Positions 37,229-44,497 of a stretch of 64,000 nucleotides of DNA are shown in pieces. The notes under the pieces were generated by a model. The model had not been told where the DNA came from, did not search any database, and was given only the letters and a program-made list of their open reading frames with translations. Positions within the stretch are counted from its first letter, which is position 1, and the number at the start of each line of letters is the position of its first letter. The DNA is from Clostridia bacterium (GTDB lineage Bacteria > Bacillota > Clostridia > Christensenellales > Christensenellaceae), in assembly GCA_017439085.1 (NCBI GenBank), contig JAFRTU010000009.1, positions 1 through 64,000 of the forward strand, written 5' to 3'. The translations under genes were made by a program, and so were the position numbers.

Positions 37229-37253
37229 TGTATACATGTATACAATTATACAC
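37220..37253. promoter_or_regulatory. Perfect 34-bp palindromic operator
   Basis: Half-site GTGTATAATTGTATACA followed by its exact reverse complement with no spacer (centre 37236/37237). It contains two overlapping TTGTATACA-like units, which fit the TnGTATACnA style of GntR/FadR-family operators. It covers the -10 and the transcription start. The obvious ligand is the GntR/FCD protein encoded two genes down at 38711. Confidence 0.8.
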
Positions 37254-37298
37254 TGGGCGGCACCCAAAGGATGCCGCTTTCAAGAAGGAGGTAAACAG

Positions 37299-38678
37299 AT
37301 GCTTGAATTATCGAAAAAGACTAATCTGCTGGAGCAGAATCAGTATAGATATTCCCTTCAGGATGTGGAGAACCCTAACCTCTATAGAGATGTGTACAGT
37401 TATGAAGAAGTACCCAAGGTCGCGTTCAACCACAGGCGCGTGCCAATGAACATGCCTGAAGAGATATGGATAACGGATACAACATTTCGTGACGGACAGC
37501 AATCCATAAACCCGTATACGGTAAAGCAGATAGTAGATCTGTATAAGCTTATGAGCAAGCTCGGCGGACCTTATGGGATAATCCGTCAGACCGAATTTTT
37601 TGTATACAGCGATCGTGACAGAGAAGCTATTCGTCAGTGTCAGGAGCTCGGGTTACGCTTTCCAGAGATCACTTCGTGGATAAGAGCTTCGAGAGAAGAC
37701 TTCAAACTGGTGAAAGATCTTGGAATAAGAGAAACGGGGATACTCGTTTCCTGCTCTGACTATCATATATTCAAGAAACTGAAGATGACGCGTAAACAGG
37801 CGATGGAGATGTACCTGGCGACAGTGAAAGACGCATTCGATGCCGGTGTCATGCCACGCTGTCATCTTGAGGACATAACCCGAGCAGATTTCTACGGTTT
37901 CGTGGTTCCTTTCGTGAATGAACTCACGAAGCTTTCAAAAGAGGCAGGCATCCCGGTACGTATACGTGCATGCGATACAATGGGATACGGCGTGCCATAT
38001 ACGGAAGTTGCTTTGCCAAGATCCGTTGCAGGCATAGTCTATGGTCTTCAGCATTATTCGGACGTAGAGAGCGAGATGCTCGAATGGCACGGACATAACG
38101 ATTTCTATAAGGCAGTGGCAAATGCTTCCACAGCCTGGCTCTACGGTGCCTGTGCCGTAAACTGCACCCTTCTGGGAATAGGAGAAAGAACCGGAAACGT
38201 GCCGCTGGAGGCCATGGTCTTCGAATATGCTTCATTAAGAGGTTCTATGGACGGGATGGATCCGACGGTCATTACTGAAATAGGCGATTATTACAGGAAT
38301 GAGATAGGCTACAAGCTTCCTCCAATGACTCCTTTCGTGGGAAGGAACTTCAATCTCACCCGTGCAGGCATCCATGCTGACGGACTCCTCAAGGATGAGG
38401 AGATATATAACATCTTCGATACAGAGAAACTCCTTAACCGTCCTGCTATGGTGATGATCAACAAGAACTCGGGTCTTGCCGGGATAGCATACTGGATGAA
38501 CCAGAATTATCATCTCAAGGGAGACGCAAAGATAGACAAGCAGGATCCGATAGTACATATGTTGAAGGACTGGGTGGATAGCGAATATGCCGGGGGAAGA
38601 ACATCGACTCTTTCGACCGAGGAGCTTGAAGGCAAGATAGAGGAATTCTCCGATGGATTCTATAAAAGACAGGCATAA
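37299..38678 (+). CDS. Re-citrate synthase (isopropylmalate/homocitrate synthase superfamily)
   Basis: A 459-residue DRE-TIM acyltransferase. It shows the TDTTFRDGQQ motif (59-68) and the HGHND metal motif (264-268). It lacks a LeuA-type C-terminal regulatory domain and has a family-specific N terminus of about 55 residues. The neighbours decide the function: isocitrate dehydrogenase and an aconitase-type hydratase follow. The enzyme should therefore condense acetyl-CoA with oxaloacetate to citrate, as does the Re-face citrate synthase of Clostridium kluyveri. Homologues are often misnamed isopropylmalate synthase or even histone-lysine methyltransferase. ATG 37299 has AAGGAGG; the ORF extension to 37236 would cross the operator. 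Confidence 0.82.
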   Translation: MLELSKKTNLLEQNQYRYSLQDVENPNLYRDVYSYEEVPKVAFNHRRVPMNMPEEIWITDTTFRDGQQSINPYTVKQIVDLYKLMSKLGGPYGIIRQTEFFVYSDRDREAIRQCQELGLRFPEITSWIRASREDFKLVKDLGIRETGILVSCSDYHIFKKLKMTRKQAMEMYLATVKDAFDAGVMPRCHLEDITRADFYGFVVPFVNELTKLSKEAGIPVRIRACDTMGYGVPYTEVALPRSVAGIVYGLQHYSDVESEMLEWHGHNDFYKAVANASTAWLYGACAVNCTLLGIGERTGNVPLEAMVFEYASLRGSMDGMDPTVITEIGDYYRNEIGYKLPPMTPFVGRNFNLTRAGIHADGLLKDEEIYNIFDTEKLLNRPAMVMINKNSGLAGIAYWMNQNYHLKGDAKIDKQDPIVHMLKDWVDSEYAGGRTSTLSTEELEGKIEEFSDGFYKRQA

Positions 38679-38710
38679 GTGAAACAGAAATATTACCGGA
38701 GGTACCGAAC

Positions 38711-39379
38711 ATGACAGTATTAAGAGATCACAGAACTGTTTCCATAGCGGATCAGATTTTTGAGCAGCTTGAGAAGGAGATCCTGAGTGGAAAGTATCAG
38801 AGAGGAGAGATCACCAGCGAACTGAAATTATCCCAGGAACTGGGAGTAAGCAGAACGCCCGTAAGGGAAGCACTAAGGAGACTCGAGCAGGAGCATATCA
38901 TAAAGGATAACGGCAGAGGGATCGAGATAATAGGCATCAGCAGGGAAGACATGCTCGACATGTATGACATCAGGATCCAGCTGGAGGGGATAGCTGCAGC
39001 ACGAGCTGCGGAACATGTGACTGATGAACAGCTTAAGGAGATGCAGGACACATTGGAACTTCAGCGCTTCTATATAGAGAGGACAGGGACCACTGGAGAA
39101 TATGCAGATGACATCAAGGACATGGACTCCAGATTCCACGAACTAGTATACGAGAGCTGTGGCAGCATGGCATACTGTGATACTCTGCTGGCCATGCATA
39201 GAAAGATGACCAAGTTCCGTAAGGCTTCGCTCAGCAAGAAGAGCAGGGCAACACAGTCATATCAGGAACACATTGCAATACTGGAGGCTTTGATGGCTCA
39301 TGAGCCTGAACTTGCACGTTCCAGGATGACACAGCATGTTATAAATGCCAGAGACAATATAAAAGGCATTCAGGAATAA
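38711..39379 (+). CDS. GntR/FCD family transcriptional regulator
   Basis: A 222-residue regulator. It has an N-terminal winged helix (about 8-75) with the GntR recognition motif LGVSRTPVREALRRLE, and a C-terminal all-helical FCD ligand domain (about 85-215). The FCD domain has metal/ligand positions DIRIQLEG, DSRFHELVYE and YQEHIAILEAL (Asp, His, His); such domains bind small carboxylates in relatives. Encoded inside the operon it most likely controls, 32 bp after Re-citrate synthase, with GGAGGT before the ATG. Citrate, 2-oxoglutarate or a related acid is a reasonable effector guess. Confidence 0.92.
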   Translation: MTVLRDHRTVSIADQIFEQLEKEILSGKYQRGEITSELKLSQELGVSRTPVREALRRLEQEHIIKDNGRGIEIIGISREDMLDMYDIRIQLEGIAAARAAEHVTDEQLKEMQDTLELQRFYIERTGTTGEYADDIKDMDSRFHELVYESCGSMAYCDTLLAMHRKMTKFRKASLSKKSRATQSYQEHIAILEALMAHEPELARSRMTQHVINARDNIKGIQE

Positions 39380-39398
39380 GGAAAAGGTGGGCAGTACG

Positions 39399-40562
39399 AT
39401 GAAGAACAGGTATGAAGAGATTTTGGACAGAGCTGCGGTTCACTTCAGGGAACTGCTCAGAGGACAGCTTGAAAGAGAAGACAGGATGGAGACGGCTGCT
39501 CCGGCAAAGGATTTCTCGAATCTGGAGAAGATCGTGATAGGAGTATGCGGAGGAGACGGCATTGGACCGATAATAATGGACTCTGCAAAGACCGTCATAA
39601 CAAGCCTGTTATCTGAAGAGATCGCTGCAGGCAGAGTGGAAATAAGGGAGATAAATGGACTTACCCTTGAGAACAGGCTTGAAAAGAATAAGGCGGTTCC
39701 GGACGATGTACTGGAAGAGATCAAAAAATGTGATGTTCTCCTAAAAGGCCCTACAACCACACCACAGGGGGCTAATACACTCGGCAGTGCAAATGTAAAA
39801 CTGAGAAGGGAACTGGATCTGTATGCGAACGTCAGGCCTGTAAAAGTCCCTGAGCTTGGGATAGACTGGTGTTTCTTCCGTGAGAATACGGAAGGAGAAT
39901 ATGCCCTCGGAGGAGACGGACTGGAGATCCCGGGCAAACTTTCCATGGATTTCAAGGTCACCACGGAAGCCGGGACCAGAAGGATAGCAAGAGCAGCTTT
40001 TGAATACGCAAAAAGCAATGGAAAGACCAAGGTCGCGATAGTTACCAAGAACAATGTCATAAAGAAAACAGACGGGAACTTTTCACGGATATGTCACGAA
40101 GTGGCTGAGGATTATCCGGGCATAACTGCAAGTGACTATATAGCTGACATAGTGACAGCCAGTCTCATAGACCCATATCGCCAGAAGGATTATGAAGTAT
40201 TTGTGCTTCCAAACCTTTACGGAGACATCATCACCGACGAGGCAGCTCAACTTCAGGGCGGGGTCGGAACGGCAGGAAGCTCAAACATCGGAGATCAGTA
40301 TGCAATGTTCGAGGCAATTCACGGGTCCGCTCCGAGGAAGATAGAAAGGGGAGAGGGAGATTACTCCAACCCAACCAGCATCATCAAGGCTGCGGAGTTC
40401 ATGCTTAGGCATGTAGGACTTAATGACAAGGCCGACAGACTTGAAAAGGCAATGGAGATATGCTGTGATACTGAAAAGAAAGTGGTGGTTACCGGCCACA
40501 GGGACGGAGCGACCTGTATGGAATTCACAGACTACATCCTGAGCACACTAGAAAAGCTCTGA
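39399..40562 (+). CDS. icd: Isocitrate dehydrogenase (isocitrate/isopropylmalate DH family)
   Basis: A 387-residue beta-decarboxylating dehydrogenase converting isocitrate to 2-oxoglutarate. The substrate loop GSANVKLRRELDLYANVRP keeps the Ser and Asn of isocitrate dehydrogenases (SLNVALRQELDLY in E. coli), not the Leu-rich loop of isopropylmalate dehydrogenases. Also present are the catalytic Lys region NVIKKTDGNF, the metal region PNLYGDIITDEAAQL and the HGSAPRK cofactor loop. NAD or NADP preference is not clear from the loop. ATG 39399 is preferred over GTG 39387; AGGTGG lies upstream. It follows the GntR gene by 19 bp. Confidence 0.9.
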   Translation: MKNRYEEILDRAAVHFRELLRGQLEREDRMETAAPAKDFSNLEKIVIGVCGGDGIGPIIMDSAKTVITSLLSEEIAAGRVEIREINGLTLENRLEKNKAVPDDVLEEIKKCDVLLKGPTTTPQGANTLGSANVKLRRELDLYANVRPVKVPELGIDWCFFRENTEGEYALGGDGLEIPGKLSMDFKVTTEAGTRRIARAAFEYAKSNGKTKVAIVTKNNVIKKTDGNFSRICHEVAEDYPGITASDYIADIVTASLIDPYRQKDYEVFVLPNLYGDIITDEAAQLQGGVGTAGSSNIGDQYAMFEAIHGSAPRKIERGEGDYSNPTSIIKAAEFMLRHVGLNDKADRLEKAMEICCDTEKKVVVTGHRDGATCMEFTDYILSTLEKL

Positions 40563-40660
40563 ATATGGTCAAAACAAGGGTTTATCTGTTTTTGTAAAAG
40601 CATTAAAATCAAAGATATAAAGACCGTAAATGGTCAATTATTACCTCAGAGGTGCAGGAA

Positions 40661-42967
40661 ATGATAAGACTATTCGAAAAAGGAGTATTTGTAACAAAAG
40701 GAGAGAAGGTGTTCGATACTCTTGAAGAGATGACTTCTTTTACAGGAATGTCGGTAAGTAATCCGTCAGGAGATGTCCTCTTTGGAGAGGCCGCAAAAAA
40801 AGAGGCTTCCAGGAATACGATGGCTTACGGGATACTCAAGGCTCATAACATCTCAGACGACATGGAGCATCTGAAACTTAAATTCGATAGTCTTACAAGC
40901 CATGACATAACCTATGTGGGTATTATACAGACAGCAAGGGCTTCAGGTCTCAAGGAGTTTCCCATACCATATATTCTTACAAACTGTCACAACAGTCTCT
41001 GTGCAGTCGGAGGGACCATAAATGAGGATGACCATAAGTTTGCTCTCTCAGCTGCCCATAAATATGGAGGCATCTACGTTCCTGTGAATCTCGGCAACAT
41101 CCACAGTATAAACAGAGAACTCATGGCCGGGAGCGGAAAGATGATCCTCGGCTCAGACTCTCATACCAGATACGGTGCACTTGGCTGTATGGCAGTGGGA
41201 GAAGGCGGTGGAGAACTTGCAAAGCAGCTTCTGAACAGAACGTATGATTTTACTCGCCCGGAGACAATAGCAATATATCTTACCGGAAAACCAAAACCCG
41301 GTGTAGGACCGCAGGATGTGGCATTGTCGATCGTAGGAGCGGTGTATAAGAGCGGATATGTCAAGAACAAGGTCATGGAGTTTGTAGGTCCTGGAATACA
41401 TGAACTGTCCATAGAATACAGGAACGCCATAGATGTCATGACCACTGAGACCACATGCTGGAGCTCAATATGGATGACAGATGAGGAGACTGAAAGATAT
41501 TACAGGCTCGTCGGGCGTCCAAATGACTATCATGAGGTCCGTCCGGGAACCGTTGCATACTATGACGGATGCGTATATGTCGATCTTTCCACAATCGAGT
41601 GTACCATAGCCCTTCCGATGCATCCTTCAAATATCTATACAATAAGGGAACTGAAGGAGAATGCTGCCGATATACTTCATGAGACTGAGGTCAACATGAA
41701 CAGACAGATAAAGGGAGCTTCTTTCGACCTGATGAGCAAGCTAAGATCAGACGGACAGATAGAAGTTCAGCAGGGAGAGATAGCTGGCTGTTCAGGAGGA
41801 ACATTTGACGGAATAATGGCAGCAACTGACATCCTGAGAGGAAAGACCATTGGAAACGGAGCTTTCAGTTTGAGCATATATCCCGGCAGTATGCCAACCC
41901 TTGCCGCATTGGTGAGAAATGGAGCAGTTTCCGACCTTATTTCTGCAGGTGCCGTTATAAGAGAGTGTTTCTGCGGACCGTGCTTTGGAGCAGGTGACTG
42001 TCCTGCAAACGGAGAGTTTTCGATAAGACATACCACGAGGAACTTCCCGAATCGAGAAGGCTCGAAACCTGATGAAGGCCAGATGGCTGCAGTTGCCCTT
42101 ATGGACAGCCGTTCGATAGCTGCTACTGCTGCGGCGGGAGGTATACTCACTGCTGCAACGGATCTTGACATAGAGTACAGTGTTCCTGAATATGAATTTG
42201 ACAGCCGTATATATGAGACCAGGATATTCAACGGGTGGGGAAGACCTGAACCGGAGAAGGACCTGTTCTTCGGCCCGAACATAAAGGACTGGCCTGATAT
42301 GCCTGAGATGTCAGATGACATGCTCTTAAGAGTGTGCAGCTATATAGATGATCCTGTGACGACTACGGATGAACTCATCCCATCCGGAGAGACTTCGAGC
42401 TATCGGTCGAACCCGGAAAGACTTTCAGACTTTGCTCTTTTTAAGAGAGACCCCCTCTATGCAGGAAGGAGTAAGGAAGTCAGGAGCATGGACAGGGCCC
42501 GCATTGAGGAAGGAGTCATTCCGGACGAGATCATGAAAGTATATGATTCCCTGAAAAAGGTCGGAATAAGTGTGGATCCTGTAAAGACAAACATAGGTTC
42601 TACCATCTTTGCCAACATGCCCGGTGATGGCTCAGCGAGGGAACAGGCCGCATCGTGTCAGAGGGTTCTCGGGGCATCAGCAAACTTTGCAAGGCAGTAT
42701 GCAACAAAACGTTATCGTTCCAACTGCATCAACTGGGGAATGGTACCATTCCTGATAGACGATCCCGAGATCATAGAGAATGGAGATCATATATTCGTTC
42801 CCGATATAAGGAAGGCAATAGCCGAGAACAAGGAAGAGATTCAGGCATATTGCATCAAGAAAGACGGTCAGGTCATACCTTTCATGACGGCTACAGGTCC
42901 CCTTACGGAAGACGAACGCCAGATAATAATAGATGGCTGTCTGATCAACTACTACAGATTACACTGA
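40661..42967 (+). CDS. Aconitase-family hydratase
   Basis: A 768-residue Fe-S hydro-lyase interconverting citrate and isocitrate by context. The three cluster cysteines are visible in AGCSGG (about 378) and CGPCFGAGD (about 443-451). The usual LGSDSHTRYGALG and active-site ANCINWG-type (RSNCINWG) motifs are present. The sequence is of the divergent hydratase subgroup (YbhJ-like) rather than AcnA/AcnB. ATG 40661 is chosen over GTG 40652. A 98-bp gap after icd could hold a secondary promoter, but none is convincing. It completes the citrate-to-2-oxoglutarate path. Confidence 0.9.
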   Translation: MIRLFEKGVFVTKGEKVFDTLEEMTSFTGMSVSNPSGDVLFGEAAKKEASRNTMAYGILKAHNISDDMEHLKLKFDSLTSHDITYVGIIQTARASGLKEFPIPYILTNCHNSLCAVGGTINEDDHKFALSAAHKYGGIYVPVNLGNIHSINRELMAGSGKMILGSDSHTRYGALGCMAVGEGGGELAKQLLNRTYDFTRPETIAIYLTGKPKPGVGPQDVALSIVGAVYKSGYVKNKVMEFVGPGIHELSIEYRNAIDVMTTETTCWSSIWMTDEETERYYRLVGRPNDYHEVRPGTVAYYDGCVYVDLSTIECTIALPMHPSNIYTIRELKENAADILHETEVNMNRQIKGASFDLMSKLRSDGQIEVQQGEIAGCSGGTFDGIMAATDILRGKTIGNGAFSLSIYPGSMPTLAALVRNGAVSDLISAGAVIRECFCGPCFGAGDCPANGEFSIRHTTRNFPNREGSKPDEGQMAAVALMDSRSIAATAAAGGILTAATDLDIEYSVPEYEFDSRIYETRIFNGWGRPEPEKDLFFGPNIKDWPDMPEMSDDMLLRVCSYIDDPVTTTDELIPSGETSSYRSNPERLSDFALFKRDPLYAGRSKEVRSMDRARIEEGVIPDEIMKVYDSLKKVGISVDPVKTNIGSTIFANMPGDGSAREQAASCQRVLGASANFARQYATKRYRSNCINWGMVPFLIDDPEIIENGDHIFVPDIRKAIAENKEEIQAYCIKKDGQVIPFMTATGPLTEDERQIIIDGCLINYYRLH

Positions 42968-42986
42968 CATATTCCGAGAGGTACAG

Positions 42987-43547
42987 ATGAACGTATACGA
43001 TTTTGACAAGACCATATATGACCATGACAGCACATGGGATTTTTATAAGTACACGCTAAAGAGACATCCATCAGTATTGAAATACATATTGAAGCAGGGA
43101 ATGGCTGCGCTGAAGTATGTGCTTAAGATATGGGACAAGACTCGTATGAAAGAAGTCTTCTATCTGTTCCTAAGGGAAATCGATGATATAGACAGGGAAG
43201 TCGAAGAATTCTGGGATTCTCATGAAAAATATATCCACAAATGGTATCTGGACCAGAGAAGAGAAGATGATGTCGTAATATCAGCCTCTCCGGAGTTTAT
43301 AATAAAATCCATCTGTTCAAGGTTGGGCGTGAAATACGCCTATGCTTCAAAAGTGGATAAAAAAACAGGAAAATATGATGGAATAAACTGTCATGATGTG
43401 GAGAAGGTAAGAGTATTCAGGGAGCATTTCCCGGAGGGAGAGATTGACAAGTTTTATTCAGATTCATATTCCGATCTTCCGCTTGCAAAACTGGCAAAGG
43501 AGAGTTTTCTGGTAAAAGGAGAGACTCTGGAACCATGGAAGTTTTGA
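42987..43547 (+). CDS. HAD-IB family phosphatase
   Basis: A 186-residue haloacid-dehalogenase hydrolase with the nucleophile motif VYDFDKTIYDHD at residues 3-14, motif II VISASPEF, and the C-terminal YSDSYSDLPLA motif typical of the IB subclass (SerB/phosphoserine-phosphatase-like relatives). It starts 19 bp after the hydratase with GAGAGG upstream and may be co-transcribed as the last gene of the citrate operon. The substrate is unknown. Confidence 0.88.
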   Translation: MNVYDFDKTIYDHDSTWDFYKYTLKRHPSVLKYILKQGMAALKYVLKIWDKTRMKEVFYLFLREIDDIDREVEEFWDSHEKYIHKWYLDQRREDDVVISASPEFIIKSICSRLGVKYAYASKVDKKTGKYDGINCHDVEKVRVFREHFPEGEIDKFYSDSYSDLPLAKLAKESFLVKGETLEPWKF

Positions 43548-43554
43548 TAAACGT

Positions 43555-43591
43555 AAAAGAAGAGGCGTTCGATGAACGCCTCTTCTTTTAT
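43555..43591 (+). terminator. Bidirectional terminator
   Basis: 16-bp perfect stem (TAAAAGAAGAGGCGTT and complement), five-base loop; T-rich arms serve both the HAD gene and the convergent lipid kinase gene. Confidence 0.9.
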
Positions 43592-43602
43592 ATACCGGAT
43601 CC

Positions 43603-44490
43603 TCAGTAATAGAGATCCAGTGCACTTTTTTCTATGCATATGTCAATGTCAGAAAAGTCTCCTTTGTATTCTCCGTCTATAGTCCACGGGAGTTTGATCG
43701 GAGTCTCTATCCTGATCTTGTCGGTCTGGAAACATACGACAGAAGGACAGTCTGAATAATCTCTTGAAGTGACAGCCCTGAATACATCGAAAAAGCTGCC
43801 GATGGAATGTATCTTCTTTATGAGCATGACTTCGTATACTCCGTCATTGACCTGTACCGTGCCGTCCTGGAATCTGATGATGCCACCTACGGCATTGCAG
43901 TTGGATATGGCTCCGAAGATAAAATCGTCCTCCACCTCAACTTCATCAGAAATGATCTTCATATGGTAGTCCTTAATATTGAAAAGGCTCTTTGCCCCAC
44001 CGAAAACATATGCGCCATATCCCAATGTGTTTTTAAGTTTCTGGGAGGTGGCATAGGAGGAATCGGTGAAAGCTCCGAAAGAGACCACGCTGCCAAAGCA
44101 GATATCTCCAAAAAAGCCTACATCAAAAGGGTGCGGCTCTGTATCACGAAGAAGAGAGAGAGTCTCGGGGATCTGTTTCGGGAATCCGAGTGTGTCGCCC
44201 AGGAGGTTTGTGGTTCCTGCAGGGATACAGTAGAGAGGTGGGCGCTCTTCTCTTGGAAGAGCAAGAAGGGCTTCCATTACTTCATTTATGGTTCCGTCTC
44301 CTCCGCAGGCAGCGATCATGTCGAAATCACGGACATTCTCGGCAGCTATCCTGGTGCCGTCGCCCTTTCTTTCCGTCAGCATCAGTCTGGTGTCGTATAT
44401 TTCCGAAAAAGATCTTTCGATCAGGTCTTTGTTTTTGACCCCTTTCAGCTTCCCTGAAACGGGATTCATCACTATAAGCAACTTCTTCAT
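43603..44490 (-). CDS. Diacylglycerol kinase family lipid kinase
   Basis: A 295-residue DagK/YegS-type lipid kinase: N-terminal NPVSGK motif, the nucleotide loop GGDGTINEV, and PAGTTNLLG. It should phosphorylate diacylglycerol to phosphatidic acid at the cytosolic membrane face. It lies 7 bp after the LTA synthase gene. That enzyme releases diacylglycerol with every glycerol-phosphate added, so the pair makes a sensible synthesis-and-recycling unit. The ribosome binding site is weak (AGAGAG). Confidence 0.9.
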   Translation of the reverse strand: MKKLLIVMNPVSGKLKGVKNKDLIERSFSEIYDTRLMLTERKGDGTRIAAENVRDFDMIAACGGDGTINEVMEALLALPREERPPLYCIPAGTTNLLGDTLGFPKQIPETLSLLRDTEPHPFDVGFFGDICFGSVVSFGAFTDSSYATSQKLKNTLGYGAYVFGGAKSLFNIKDYHMKIISDEVEVEDDFIFGAISNCNAVGGIIRFQDGTVQVNDGVYEVMLIKKIHSIGSFFDVFRAVTSRDYSDCPSVVCFQTDKIRIETPIKLPWTIDGEYKGDFSDIDICIEKSALDLYY

Positions 44491-44497
44491 AATCTCT

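Noticed and set aside
37236..37298. Longer start for the citrate synthase gene
   Set aside because: It would translate the operator palindrome and begin at the transcription start; ATG 37299 has a full AAGGAGG.
37299..38678. Calling the gene 2-isopropylmalate synthase or histone-lysine N-methyltransferase
   Set aside because: There is no LeuA regulatory domain and no leuBCD context; isocitrate dehydrogenase and a hydratase follow. The histone-methyltransferase label is a known database error for this family and no SET domain is present.
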